NCBI GenBank assembly: GCA_019454045.1
Contig: SKCR01021094.1
Location: 1 to 64,000 of the forward strand
DNA: 64,000 nt
Reading direction: 5' to 3'
Origin: Zanthoxylum bungeanum
Lineage: Eukaryota; Streptophyta; Magnoliopsida; Sapindales; Rutaceae
The notes beneath the pieces were generated by a model. That model did no database searches. It was not told the origin of the DNA and saw only the letters and a list, made by a program, of their open reading frames with translations. Both the position numbers and the translations under genes were made by a program. Shown here piece after piece: positions 1-13,587 of this stretch (positions within the stretch are counted from its first letter, which is position 1; every line of letters begins with the position of its first letter).

Positions 1-2
1 CA

Positions 3-1027
3 AGAACGAGGAAGAATCGCGTGTATAAGAAAGTGAGTGGGAGCATGATAATTTTCCTAGTCTTGTATGTAGATGACATCCTTATTATTGGGAATGATAT
101 AAAATTGATGCAAAGTTTGAAAGCCTACCTTTGCAAGAACTTTTCCATAAAAGATATGGGTGAAGCTTCCTATATACTAGGTATAAGGCTCTACCGGGAT
201 ATAGTTAGGAAGCTTATTGGGTTGTCGCAATTGACGTACATAGATGAGATGTTAGAAAGGTACGGTTTTACCAACTAGAAAGGAGTAAATATACTTTTTC
301 TATACGACATACATCTTTCGAAGACAATGACACCTTAGACTGAGGAAGAGAGAGTTAGGATGCCTAACGTGTCGTATGCTTCTTGTATTGGAATTATATA
401 TGCTATGCTATGTACGAGACCTGCCATTAGATTCAGCATCAGTATGACCAGCCGATATCAATCTGATCTAGGTAATGATCATTGGACAGACGTGAAACAT
501 ATTTTGAAATATCTTAAGGGTACTAGGGATAAGATTGGAAAAGATTAGCTACATGTTAAGGGTTATACAGACTCCGACTTCCAGGGAGATCCAGATGATA
601 GAAAATCTACATCAGGTTACATATTTATCCTTAACGGTGGTGCGATTAGTTGGCGATGTTCAAAGCAATGCTCAACAGTTGATCCACCACTGAGGCGGAA
701 TTTATAACGGCTTCAGAAGCTACTAAAGAAGCTGTATGGATTATAACTTTTATCACATAACTTGGCGTTATGCCTAGTATTGCATATTTGATCCCACTGT
801 ACTGTGATAATAGCGGGGCCTTGCCCAAGCTAAGGAGTCGAGTGCTCATTCCAAGCCTAAGCACGTGACCGCGTAATTAGAGAGATTATTGAATGAAAAG
901 ACATAGTGGACTTGAAGGTTCAAAGACTAGAAAACTTAACAGACTCACTTACAAAGGCCTTACCTCCTAAGTTATTCAATAAAATCTGGAGGAGATGAGA
1001 CTGCGGTACCATCTTGATTGGCACTAA
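3..1027 (+). pseudogene. Ty1/copia polyprotein 3' end (reverse transcriptase + RNase H), decayed
   Basis: This is the C-terminal part of a copia Pol polyprotein, cut by the window's left edge. The frame is open from position 3 to 278 and carries the reverse transcriptase active-site box YVDD in the context VLYVDDILIIGND. A stop at 276-278, a frame break and further stops follow. RNase H remnants are readable: a TSRYQSDLGNDHW segment near 447-486, KHILKYLKGT near 495-524, then GYTDSDFQGDPDDRKS near 561-608. The expected C-terminal end, closing on WH and a stop, lies at 1019-1027, just before a purine-rich tract and the LTR. The RPDIS motif of its relatives reads RPAIR here, another sign of decay. 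It cannot make a working protein. Its closest relatives in this window are the minus-strand element at 26293-48363 (shared LTR family) and the elements at 15893-19307 and 38707-48223. Confidence 0.9.
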
Positions 1028-1043
1028 GAAAGTGGGAATTTAT

Positions 1044-4000
1044 TGTAGTTAGTGTTTGGAGCGCCAATCCGAATTATATATTTTATTATTTATTAATAAA
1101 ATAACTACATTTTCATTTCATATCTTATTAATGGTATTGTCATTATGTGTATTAGATTGATATAAAAATATGCTAAGAATGACATCGACTTTAGAATAGT
1201 TTGTAGTAATATTGGACACTAGGTGGTCCGATATTGTGATAAATATTACTAATATAAATTATTCTTAAAGTATATATATTCCTAGTCGTTAGTTTTAGAA
1301 TACGGTCGAATTCATATAACCTAAAAGACTTGCATATGTATATTGGAATTGGAGTTCCAATGGTTTAACCAGATGTATGATGAGTTTTGGAAACTCGTAT
1401 AGACGTGTGGGTATTGGTTGGACCGATTATTGAATGACTCAAAAGTGACTCATAATATTTGGAAGTACACACCACCATCAATAGGAATATACTCGAGTCG
1501 AGTAGAATATGTAATCCTTTGACTATAGGATAACATTGATTTTGTGTGTGATCCTCCACACTTTGATGTCATGTATGTCAGAAATCTTTCATGGTCTGGT
1601 CTCTAGATGTTTGTTGGGTGTGGACCGATGCACTCAGTAATCAAGTGCGAAGCAAGATATGATCTGTTGGCCCGTATGTGTACCATAATGGGTTTAGGTA
1701 TCTATGTAAGTAAAGTCATGATTTTTAAACCTTTGGCCAAAGTTGATCACCTATGGTGGATCGCATCAGTTATAAAGAATCGTGGAGATGTCGACATGAG
1801 ATGTGCACCTCAGAAACTTGACTGTGTATTCTATATTTCCTAAACACAACTCGGATAGCCTACGATGGAGGAATTGTTAAACATATGTGATGATCTCGGC
1901 TTGTATAGTTCAGAAAGGTTGTTCGTGTTCTTCGCAAATTCAGATTTGGTCGAATTACGTACATATTAGCTAGACTTATATGACGAACGTGTCTGAACTT
2001 AGGGAGTTCCTATATGAAGTGTACTCGTTGATCACTTGGTAGCCGATTAATTTAGATAAAAGATAATATTCAATATTATAATTATCAACCAAGATAATCA
2101 AGTGTTACTGAATAACATTGATTATTTACTTTGACCAATGATTAACTGGATTAATTCAATAATTACACAAGGGCTTTATTGTAAAATCATAATTATCTCT
2201 ACCATTTGAGGATATTATGGTAATTGTAAGTATGTAAAAATATGTGGTTTTGGCTTGATTTAATTGGATTAAATCAAAGTGGAAAACATTAAACTAATTC
2301 ATTTCCTATTCCTTGTCTTGATTTAATTGGATTAAATCAAAATGGTAGACAATGAAGATTAGTCATACCTAATTATACATATTTGGACAAACTAGATTAA
2401 GCCCTCATAAAAGTGTTGGGGTTTTAGAGCGGGCGCAGCGGAAGCTCGCTGTTCTGGAGAAATCGTAACTTTAAAAACTTTTAAAATTACCAAATAAATT
2501 ATTCAATATCCAATATGAATAATTCATTTGTATTTCACTTAAACATATTTATTTGATATCAAATAACGACATAAATAGGTTAGAAACATCGCGAAACTTT
2601 TACGAAAATATTTTTCCGCAAAATGACATAAAATGCGTTTTTGTCAAAACCGACCAACCGATACATATGAGGGCTACCAAGGTAAGCCCCAATAGTACTT
2701 GGGTAGTTCATGGGCTGCCCAAATAGTGACCAATTCACGTTTTGGACAGCGGACACCCGGTAAGCCCGAAACTCACCGGTTTGATGTTTTTCACCGTTTT
2801 CGCATATTTCAACTTCGAAATAATTTCCGACAATTGTTCCAATGCCAAAAATACATCAAATACATTTATACAACATACTTTTTATCATCAAAAACACAGA
2901 ATTTTCAGATATGATTTTGTAACAAAAAATATCATTTTTCATGCTATAAATCCAATTTTCTCAATATTAATCATATTAATACTAACACCAACCAAAGCCA
3001 CCACCTATGAAGAACTCAAGAACAATTATAGGAGTTACAAGAGTGGTAATAACACTCTAGAATGGCAACAAGTCATCAAATGACAAAATTGAATCAATAT
3101 TGCACTAATATCTTCCAATCAAACTTTACACATGCATCTAGCCTCCAAATCCATCCTCCAAATCAAAAAGCCCCAAAATCTAAGAAATGAAGAAACCCTA
3201 GAACTATTCTAGATATTCAAGAATAAGAAACAAGCTTTATAAGTTTAAGATTATTGAAGATTACCTCCAAATCTTGTAATTTCCTTAAACTTTTTCTTGA
3301 ATTTTTTCACTTTCTTCCTTGTTTCTTCAAGAAAATTTTGGGAACTTTTAATGGAGATAGGTTCGACCATGGCTTCTAATGAATGGAGAAAATAAAATTT
3401 TCAACTTAAAAAATCAAGGTCGAACCGATTTTGGGGTTTAAAGAAGGGTATTTTGGTCATTTGGTCAATTAATCTAATTAATTAATAATAATAACCTTTA
3501 AGTTAACAAATCCAATTTGTAAACTTTAAGCTTAATAAAATCTTGCCACATGTAACCAATAATAATCAAACATATTGCATAATAATTATGTAATATTGAA
3601 ATAATTTAATTATCTAGATATTTAACATTTAAACATCTAAATAATTAATTAATTCGATTATTATTATATATGTATTTTTATTTAAATTAAATAACAAATA
3701 CCTATATTAATGGCATGTGTCAAAGTCTCATTTGACAATTAATTAATATGTATCAAATCAAGTCTTGTATCAAATATAAATACATATTAATTATTAATTG
3801 ACCAATATGCCCCTAATGCATGTATTTTCGTTTAACCATTTAAATGACTCGTATTAACTCATTTAATTCGGTGAATTATTATGAATAATTTATATTATTC
3901 ATAACGCGTTGCCCAAGTGCTCAACGAGTACACTTCATATTGTGGGACTCTCTAAGTTTAGGTTTATCCGTCACGAAATCCAATTTCGTGTCCATAATCC

Positions 4001-6094
4001 ACCCACTCATGAATTATGACGACCACGGATAATCTCGCTAAACTATGCAAGTCGAGGTCATTACATACGTATAATCCCTCCGTCACAGGCTATCAATATT
4101 ATACTGGGGATATAAATAAGAACGTCAAATCCCTAAGGTATAATATAGTCGACTTTTAAATTTACGATCCCTAAATACATTCAGAACTCGTTTCCGAAGT
4201 ATACCATGACCATAGATTTATTAGATCGTAAATACGTACATGATACATATGCCTTGTACACAGGACTGCCGAATTCTATCTGATACTCACAGGATATCAT
4301 GAGCATCAGTCCACGCCCAACGAACAGGCGGAGGTTTGATCTAAATAGATCGCTGACATGACTGTTATCAAAGTGTGGGGGATATCTCATATATCCATAG
4401 TGGCATCTCAAGTCGAAGGACCACTATACTACTCGACTCGAGAAGATTTCTATTGACATTGGTGTACCATCTATTAGGAAATCTTCGGTGAGTCGTTCAG
4501 TGTTTATCAAATAAAAACCGACACGTCTATACGAGTCTCCCAAGACTCATGATTCATTGGGATAAACCATCGGACCAAGTCTCGATATACGACATGTACT
4601 GGTCTCAGCGAATTTTACTAACTGACCCGTGTCAGTAAATCTTGACCAGGAACTTTATTTGATAATATACTTCTAGTAATGATATTTCCTAATGTCAATT
4701 ACAAACTACTTTGTAACTGCGCACTACATAATATTTTATCGGGTCTTTGTCTAATATTTACATATCACTAAACCATATTTAGTTTCAATTTAATTGTAAT
4801 TAGATCGATTATGTATATAAAAAGCAAGAAGTATTACCATAATTAAGTAATATTATGGAAAAATGAATTATTTGTATTCATGAATCGGACATAAATACGA
4901 TCCGTATTGGCACTCCTAGCACCAACCCTAACAAAAAATTGATTAGAACATTTATTAATTAAAAATTATCTAAGTTTTGCTATAAATAGTGAAAGTTTTA
5001 ATTAAGCAAAACAAAAGATTGAGAAAGCTAAATACAAGCAAGAATTAGAGAAATTAGCCTAAGTTGGAGAAGTGTTTAGAGAAACTTTGTCAGATCTCAA
5101 CAACATTTCAATAAGGAGAAATCAAGATTAGATCTTAGAGTCAAGCTTGCTAGCATTGGAATCAAGATTGGATCTTGGAGTTAAGCTTGCTAACTTTAGA
5201 TTTTCTCCACAACATTTCAATAAGAAGAAGTTGATTGGATATTTGAATCAACTTTGCTAGGTAAGTTTGATCTTCTCCAAAAACTTGATTTTTTATTAGC
5301 GAGACATATAGTGATGAATTATGTAATAGATACATAATAACATAGCTTGGAGTTGAAATTAGGGTAATTAATTGTGTTAAGATGCTTTGGAAATATAAAC
5401 ACAATATGATTGTAATTGGGTCAAAATATTTATGTTGGACGTAGACATAAAATTAACGTTTGGAACTCTAGACGAAAGCTTAGCGTTATGGTTACCATTC
5501 TATAATCATTTAATCACCTTTGGTTGACCTAGAATTATTCACGAGTCACTCCATTGTAAGATTCTAATTTGGTTTGTGTTTTAGAATCAAAATTTACACA
5601 AGTGCGTATTTAGAATAAATTTATGTTCTTGTAAAAATATTTGAAATTTTTAAGAACTTGATTTTTATTCTATAACATATGTTGATGTTGGTTTTGATAT
5701 TAAAAATTAATTTTGGGTGTTTTTGCATTGTTTAGGGAAGATCAGAAGAAATTATGATAAAATACCATAATTCCTTCAGCTTTCTAGAAAGAGAGCTGAA
5801 ATTTGAAGTGAAATAAATAAATAAATTTGAATGTTTCAGTTCGCAATATGCGCACAGTGCACACGCACACTGTAGCAAGTGCGTCGTGCACTGCGCGCAC
5901 TCAAACTGTTTCCTCATGTTCTGGAGTTTCTGAACTCTGATCCAGCCCCGGTTTCTTCCTATACACTCGTAATGGAATATAGTATTTCATTAAATATTTT
6001 AAAATTACATTCATGCTTGATACCTATGGGTTAGACCCATTTTCGCTGCGCGGGGCACCGATCTGACCCCAGAGGTTCCACATCCGCCCCAACA
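1044..6094 (+). mobile_element. 3' LTR of the left-edge copia element, split by a nested solo LTR
   Basis: The LTR starts at 1044 (TGTAGTTAGTGTTTGGAGCG) directly after the polyprotein stop and a purine-rich tract, and ends at 6094 (CATCCGCCCCAACA). It is the same family as the minus-strand LTRs at 26293-28991 and 36213-38706, which read as its reverse complement along their length. Without the 2.5-kb solo LTR inside it (2414-4933) it would be about 2.5 kb. Two near-palindromic TTGATTTAATTGGATTAAAT blocks lie near 2252 and 2318. No gene is present. The 5' LTR lies outside the window, so this element's target duplication cannot be tested. Confidence 0.85.
2414..4933 (-). mobile_element. Solo LTR (copia family F, copy 1) nested in another LTR
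   Basis: The sequence begins TGTTGGGG and ends CCCTAACA, and is homologous end to end with the solo LTR at 30793-33556. Its orientation is minus, because the reverse complement starts TGTTAGGGTTGGTGCT like the related copia LTRs here. The flanks are AAAAG (2409-2413) and AAAAA (4934-4938), a 5-bp target duplication with one change. An uninterrupted relative near 27506 reads AAAAG followed by TTGATT, as expected for the empty site. There is no internal region, so it arose by LTR-LTR recombination. Short open frames inside (for example 2742-3083) are not conserved and are not called. Confidence 0.85.
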
Positions 6095-8362
6095 AAATAC
6101 TCATCTGCAACAACACCCACAACATGAGGAATTTCAAAATTAATGCCTTAATCAACGTCTGTAAAGTTGTCCCATCCATTTAAGAATCTTTTAAGAACTA
6201 TATGCTTTAAGATTGAAGGAAAAAACCTATGTAATGTTATCATCTTCTATTTAGATCGTCATTAATATAACAGTAAATATATAATCGGTAGGATATAAAA
6301 TTCTGAAATAGAATTAATCAAATATGAAATAAATAAAATCGAATCTGTGAATAAAATTGAGATACAGAGATAAAACCTGAGGTCTGTATAGCACACAATG
6401 TCCATAAAAATAGATTCACCTCATACGGTTGGTGTTTAGGATTATTTTGGTGTCTATTTCCGAGGATACAACGCGAATAAAATATCTTTGGCGCACAACT
6501 AAGTTATTTCCAATGAACTTCTAATATATTTGAACTCTTTCCACGAAAACTGAACCTCAAATATGATGACACAAAGTCAAAATAAAATAAGAGAATATAA
6601 GATGGTGTGGTTGTGTGATACGTGTTCTCTATATGGAACTCTAAGGAATAAACCAATATATAGCCATTCATGGAGAATTCGAAAAGTTATAATCGCCATA
6701 TGACTTTTTAAATTCATAATTGCCGAATTTAATTATTGTCATTAATTTGATAATCATGTAACTATAACTTTTCAAATTCATAACTGTCATATTTAATTCT
6801 ACCAATTAATTAGTTAATAAAATCTAGCAATTAATTCACTAATTAATTCTAGCAATTAATTCAGATGTTACAAGCAGTTAAAGAGTCAAAAATTCCAAGG
6901 ATATTGCAAAGCGTGGCTTATACCGAATCTGACTTGACAAATACCGGTATTCGTGTACGTAAGATTTACGGGTTCACATTGGTCAAACCAATCAGAGCTG
7001 AGATTTGCACCCCCTACAGACACTCGTACATAGAGCCTCTACGCTTACATTGTCACTTAACCATAAATGAGTAACTATATACACTTTAGCCACAGTTTCC
7101 TTTCTTATGTAGGATAATGAACATTCCTTTTAATTTTTTTTTTTTATCTCAATGTGTATACTTTGAGACAATTTCTTATTCATCCGAGCATATAAATATA
7201 TAATTTCGAGGACTCACAGTGGAGAATTCGAATCACTCACGAACTTTCTAACTTTTTCAAAGTATGGCCCGCTCGAAATTATGCCACCAAATAACATCTT
7301 ATCATGCTATTTTTCCAACAATAATTTATTTTCTTTATCATTTCTTTATTAATTATTTGTTGCTTATTATATTGAACATGATATTATTATTTATCTTCTT
7401 CATCATGAATTAGATATTGTTCTAGAATTGCAATGAAATCCGATTTGAACTTTTATCAATTGAATCTTTTTAGTGATTGATTTGTGACCTTAATTATATG
7501 TGGATTGTTTATAATTCTTTACGCTTAATGAATTCTATTGCTTAATCACCAATGGGGTAGTTGTGGTAAACCCTAGCTAATTTAGAAAATGGAGTTTTGG
7601 TTTAACATTGAGAATTGATAACACGTGATATCATTCTATTGAATATTCTGCGCAGGATAGAAATATACATGCAAAACATACGTAGATATAATTAGAAGCC
7701 GACCATAATGAGTTTGACTTAAATTAATTATCATAGGAATTTAGGTAATTGAATTAAGTTAAAGGTTTCTACTCGACCATCTGAAGATGTTTGTAAATAA
7801 TTTCGTATTTTAAGTTAATAAATCTTCATAGTTGATCAGTTATAAAGAGATGAGAAAGATTTATGAGAAAATTATGAGGGAGTTGTAATCTTAAATTCTT
7901 CTTATCTTATTACCTCATGTGTTTGAGTATATTATTTGCTTTATTTTACTTTAGTTTGTTAGTTAATAACTCTTTCTTCATAATCGTTAGTTTAAAAAAG
8001 ATTAAAGTTGTTAAACCTTTAATATTTGACATTAATAATAAATTCTCATGAGATCGATATCTTTCTATATTAGTTATATAATACATACACTTATATACTA
8101 TGCAAAATCACTATCAAACGTCCGTTCCACACGAGTTTTTCTCACTCTAATAAATTCTTATGTCCACGCAACTGAGGTTGTTAGACTTGATCTCCAATTT
8201 AAAGGATCTATTTTATAAAAATTTATGCTTTTCAGTGCGCGTATAATAATTATTATAGAAAATCATACGAGTGTCTCAAGGACAAAAGACAAATAAGTGG
8301 TAAATCAATGATCATATAAGACAGAATGTGCCAATCTCCCAACTAATTTTTTTTCTTTTTAA
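6095..8362. other. AT-rich intergenic stretch, no recognised gene
   Basis: This stretch has very high AT content and short repeated words such as CTAGCAATTAATTCA near 6824-6862 and the TAACTTTTCAAATTCATAA-type words near 6684-6784. A 69-codon open frame at 6865-7074 has no recognisable domain and sits among AATTAATT-rich repeats, so I do not call it a gene. The stretch is probably decayed transposon sequence. Confidence 0.4.
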
Positions 8363-8377
8363 ATAATCTCCTAATTT

Positions 8378-8546
8378 TTTTTTGAAACGATGGAAACCCC
8401 CCCACTAAACCACCCATTCTGTGCCGCGGCGCAGGTAAAAACCACCGGTTGTTACAGGCTCTTATAAGAAATGCACCCCCTGGATTCGAACCCAGAACCT
8501 CAAGGTCATCCCTGGACCCTACACCACCAAGCCACCCTTTGGGGAC
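8378..8546 (-). mobile_element. tRNA-derived SINE, copy 1
   Basis: The reverse complement contains the RNA polymerase III box B core GGTTCGAATCC followed by a GGGGGTGCATTTCTTATAAG segment and a T/A-rich tail. It is flanked by a perfect 15-bp target duplication, ATAATCTCCTAATTT, at 8363-8377 and 8547-8561. It is clearly the same family as the plus-strand copy at 27585-27762, sharing the GCGCCGCGGC-type word and the GGGGTTTCCATCGTTTC-type 3' end. Confidence 0.88.
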
Positions 8547-8561
8547 ATAATCTCCTAATTT

Positions 8562-10319
8562 ATCAACACCATATACATAATTGTGGGAAAAAAATATTAA
8601 AATAACAAAACTCTCATAATTTTTTTAAAATTAAGCGAATCATCATATAAAGAGTTTTTGCCATAAATATTCATGATAATTATAAGTATAAAAGAAAATA
8701 AATCACAGCCTAAACATTTATTAACATAGCACCAGATTCTTAAAAGTTTTTTAAGGCCACTAAGTCTAGATGATGAGAGGATACGAAGGCTAGAAAGCGT
8801 TATGAAACTTTCTTTTAATAATGTTGATAATGGATATCTAAATTAAATGGCAAGAAAAATATGCTTAATTATGTATAGAAAGATGAATAAGAATCTATCC
8901 ACTTTAGCCAATATAATTGTTAATTAGAAAGAAACCATAGCCAATTAACTTAATTATATATAGTGGTACAAAAGATTTCCATTATTAATTTTCATTTCAC
9001 TCTACTATTGGTTTATCGATTCATCATAATTGAAATGATTTGTTTAGTCAAATACTCAAACAACTTATCTTTTTATCATTTTTGAGTTCTTAATTGCAAT
9101 TTTCGTGCATTTTTTGGACTTTAATTAGAGATAATGCCTTTGTTTTTTTAAAAAAATATATGCATAAATTGATTTATAGTATCTATTATTTGCTACATCT
9201 GATAGAAACAAAAAATGAATATAAATTACAGACAAGTGGAATCACTGGCCACATATGTCTATTGTCTTTATTTATAGCATTAAAGTCCACTCATTTTTTT
9301 TTTTTTTTAAAGAGAATAACACTTTAACAAAACATAATATACAAGTGGAATCACTATAAGTATGGGATCGGTATATTTGCGACTTTTTGATCATCATTAT
9401 GGATGAAGAGCAACTTATCAGAGAGTGTTATTACTTGGAATGAATGATTTTTAAGTCGTCGAATTGCAATAATAAAATCTCATAAAGCTAAAAATTATAT
9501 TCTAAAGAGATATATATCTAATACCTCATGACTATTATTCCTTATAAAGCAGCCTAGTGGATAGTTATGATTTTAAATCTTATATGGCTAAAAATTCTAA
9601 TCTAAAGGGCGTATAGACTCATGGATATCCTTATTCTATAAGTGGGTTTTTAAAAATAAATTCATAACAAAACACTAATATTTATATTCGCGCCAAATAT
9701 TTTTTCTTACATGATTTCATTCAAAAATTAAGCAGAAAACAAGTTGTTAAGAATCAATAGGAAGAAATGTCACAGCATAACTTGCCACATGGGTCTTCTT
9801 TTGAATAACTTGTGCTTGTCATGGCATTCAAATTGGGCCTTTGGTCAATAATGCTTCTACAAAAGCCTCTCCTTCATTGGTCCCAAAAATTTGACGTCAA
9901 GTCTTGTGGTTCCCAAAGAAAATGATTTTATTCATATTTGAGTATTCAACAATATTATGGATGATCACAAGTAAGATATGATACGGGGATTTAATATTTA
10001 TGTCTGATCCATTCAATTAATAGGTATAAAATTTTTATTCGTATCCAATCTTAATATACAGAATCCCATTGGCTCTTGTGCGGGTCTGTGTTTATACATG
10101 AATTTTATCTCTATTAGAATGAGAAAATCAATACTCGTATGTGGCTCATTCAACTGATAGATATAAAAATATCTCTTTATACTAGACCCTCGAATGCTTT
10201 TTTCACGACGATTTTTGACATCCCTAATAATTATTAGAGCTGATATTCACATATTTTAAAATATAATAATTTAATTTAAATTTATATATATTCTGTAAAA
10301 TAGACATAAATACCTAATT
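8562..10319. other. AT-rich intergenic stretch, no recognised gene
   Basis: I see no coding frame with a recognisable domain. Two internal weak duplications are visible: a pair of AATCTCATAAAGCTAAAAAT / AATCTTATATGGCTAAAAAT words at 9475 and 9576, and a pair of CATTCAATTAATAGGTATAA / CATTCAACTGATAGATATAA words at 10011 and 10149. These look like old repeat sequence. Confidence 0.4.
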
Positions 10320-13074
10320 GTAATCATGAATTTTCGGAACAGTTTTAGAAGATTCTCGAATCGTAGTCTCAGTGTCGGGACGAAATGATTTTGGAGAATA
10401 AGTGTTTTGAGTGTTGAAATATATGAGGGAATATCTTGAAGTGGTGTTTCAAAGTTTTGGAATTAGCGTAATTTGGAAGGGTCGGTTACCTGTATTTTTC
10501 TAATATTTTCATATGAGAAAAGTTTTTATTTCAGCTAGACAAATAGCAAGCAAACTCCGATTGAGGTAATTATTGAACCGTTGGACTTGTTCTTCCGAGA
10601 AGAATAACTTTAGTGTTTAGCAGTTTTTGAAATTCACACCAAAAGAGCTCAAAAATATAAATTTCAAATGAATGCACTCAGGGACCTAATTGAAAATTCG
10701 TGGGGTTAGTTTGTAACTTTCAAAATAATTCTTATAAATACCCATAGTTTTTAGAAATTATAGAGATGACAAAACTTATTCTAATCCCGTCACCCGACCA
10801 TTCCCATGCCTTTGAGAAGTAGCAACCACGCCAGCCACATTTGGTCGGCAGGCTGGTGCCAGCCAGTGCATCGTGACTTGTTTTGGCCAATGGTGGCCGA
10901 TGGCCTGCCTAAAGCCGCCAAAGATGGTAGAAAACAGAGAAGAAGCATTCGCCATCTCCATATCTCGATCTTGTCTCGTCATTTCATTTTACGGGTTGAA
11001 CGACCTGCCAAATCGAAGCTCTCAGATAGTTATATGGAGTCGGTGTTTCCGATGGGTGCTCAGTTTCACATTAAACAAGAGAAGAACATTATGTGAATAG
11101 TGAAACACGTTTGAAAAGTAGTTCTAATTCGAATTTCATCGATTCTATCCCATTCATGAGAGCGTTGGGAGTCCGTATGCCCTCAGAATCTTGGTAAGAC
11201 ATCTCGGTAAAATTCACAATTTTTCAAGTTTAATGATTTTTTATTCAGATACTTCCAGTAGTGTCATAGGGTAATGTATTGACATGTATTGAATTGGATA
11301 AACTAGAATGTATTAAACTTGTGCTATTGTAGAAATCCGAGTGAAATCGGAATGTATTGGATCGATCCGGTAGGATTTGTTAGTTTTCGATAAAACTGTA
11401 TTTTCGTGTGTCTGTGCATTGATGAATATACATACCAACACATTGGTTGTTATTTTTTCATTTGAAAAATGTATGTAAATATATGTATGTATATATATGT
11501 GTGAGTATGTGTAATGATAGATTCGAGTTAATTATGATGATTTGATAATCTTTTAAAAAATGATGATATGATAACGTTTAGATGATTTCTGTAAGTTTCG
11601 GAGGGTCTATGATCCTTCCGTAGTGTTATCGAAAGCTTTTGCATAAGATTTTCCGAAAACATGTAACTATAGGATTTAACTTGTTTTGATTATCCTGGAA
11701 TGGTATGTTATGATGTATTATGAGTATTTGATTGGTTTTGGGAGGAACAGGTTCTATCCGAAAGGTTCCGGATATGTTTGTAAAGTTTTTGGACTTTTCG
11801 AAGGATTTCTGGGTTTTGGATCGGAAAGTGAATCTAATATGATAGATTTATAAAGTTAGATGTTTTAATAGTAATGAAACTGAAATCATTGGATTCAGAC
11901 TTGATTTGAGTATTTGAAGAAGGTCCGAACGTTTGTTATAGTTGAGTCGAGAATTTCACGTAACGAAAATTCTAATCGCTTTCTATCATTTTTTTTTCTG
12001 AAAAATTTGACTAGGATCAAGAGTGTTCGCAAGGCTAGGTAAATATTACATGCGATGAATACCAACTATTGGTTGTTGTTTGTTCATTTGAAAGATGTAT
12101 GTAAATATGTGTATGTGTATGTGTATATGTATGTGTGTGTATGTATTTGCATCCAGATATAAATATCCTTATATTGATGTGTAATATGATGATATAGTAT
12201 TTCAGTGAGCAAGTTGTTTGTTGTAGGTTGTGAATATATGTATATAGATATATTTGTGTAGATATGGTGATATGACTGTCTCTTAAACAAGTATGTGTGA
12301 TGTAGTATTATCGTTTTGTAATTTATGAATTGTTTGTCATCGGTTGATGGATTTGAATTGTGTCATGCAATATGCTTGACATGTGAGTGGATAGTTTGGT
12401 TTTATGTTTGGTTTGATATTTTCATTTTACGATAAAGTGTTTTGATAAGAATGATTATGGATAATTTATTTCACGTGATATGAAATTTTCGATTGGGTGA
12501 TATATGATACGTTTCTGCCACGGTGCTTGTATGATGTTTATGTTTCAAGATAAACCGCTATGGCGCTTATATAAGGTCTTGTCCAATTACAGTGAACCGA
12601 CCGGCTACTCTGTCGACATGGTCCTGTTTCGGAAAATGCTCGATTTATGTGCGAGACCTAGACATTCAACGCCTGATGATATGATATGATATGATTTATT
12701 TCCGCCACGGTACTCGTATTATATTTTAATTTGTTTTAATAATTTTGACCCACTGTGGTGCTTGATATGTCGGAAAATGGCTACCATGTTACCCTTTTTT
12801 GACATGAGCTTGTTTCGTTCATTGTCGGTCAAGGGCACGATTTGACATTGGACGCTTGATTATTTTTATGACGCATTCAGATACTCTTGTTTATTATTTT
12901 GGAAAATTCTTTTCAAAGTGAGTTTAAAGCGATTACTTTATGTTCAGCCGATTTTGATAATGTATAAGATCGACCGTAAAGAATTTTTATTATGATTTCT
13001 ATTTCAGATAAGGAAAGATCAACTGTATAGAATTCACTTTATGTTTTTCATTTACGTTGATGGATGAGATTGAT
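10320..13074 (+). repeat. Decayed dispersed repeat, probable Ty3/gypsy-type LTR (repeat D, plus copy)
   Basis: This block is recognisable as a repeat because its reverse complement recurs at 19440-20012, 26090-26292 and 48364-49050. For example, ATACTTCCAGTAGTGTCATA at 11249 pairs with the minus-strand sequence near 48898, and the GTTGGGAGTC word near 11166 pairs with one near 49000. It contains CCACGGTGCTTGTATGAT-type words and a CCGACCGGCTACTCTGTCGA word near 12597, which I associate with LTRs of plant gypsy elements. The word TTCATTTGAAARATGTATGT occurs twice inside (about 11458 and 12085). No terminal dinucleotides, PBS or coding region can be assigned, so the element type is an inference and the left boundary is approximate. 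Confidence 0.5.
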
Positions 13075-13587
13075 GTGTTATGGTTGATGCTCTAAGCGCT
13101 AAATTCTCTTGTATTTCCTTGTAAATACTTGTATAAATATTTTTATATGAATAAAATAAAATTTTCTATATATGAATTCTTTTATCATATGGTAAAGACG
13201 TAATGATTATAAAATGATTGGTTATGATACTGTTGCAAAAGCGTCGCAACTGATATTGAGTTGTATCATAAAATTGTCATTCTTAGATTGATCCTGGTCA
13301 GGGTTTACATTTACTTGGTCAGTTAAGTAAACCCGTTGAGACTGATACATGTCGTATCTGGAATCTGGATTTCAATGGTTTCTCATGAACCATGAGTCTT
13401 GTAGACTCGTATAGATATATAGGTGTTTAATATCGGATAAACACTGAACGACTCACCGAAAATTCTTAATATATGATACACCAACGAGAATAAGAATCTT
13501 CTTGAGTCGAGTGAAATATTGGTCATTCGACTTGAGATACCACCGTGGATGTCTGAGGTATCCTCCCACTTTGATGCAGTCACTGAA
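13075..13587 (+). mobile_element. Truncated plus-strand copia LTR fragment (family A)
   Basis: The fragment starts TGTTATGGTTGATGCT and aligns to the first ~500 bp of the LTRs at 38707 and 45838. Shared words include ATATGGTAAAGACGTA and GTTGCAAAAGCGTCGCAAC. It stops abruptly at 13587, where a minus-strand LTR of the same family begins. The remaining ~1.9 kb of this LTR is not found beyond the minus-strand element, so the right part was lost. Confidence 0.75.

Noticed and set aside
6865..7074. 69-codon open frame
   Set aside because: No domain, no neighbouring exon signals, and it starts inside AATTAATT-rich repeats.
10806..11096. Overlapping open frames in a GC-richer patch (both strands)
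   Set aside because: They lie in a repeat whose minus-strand copies do not keep the frames; several frames are open at once, which is typical of composition, not coding.
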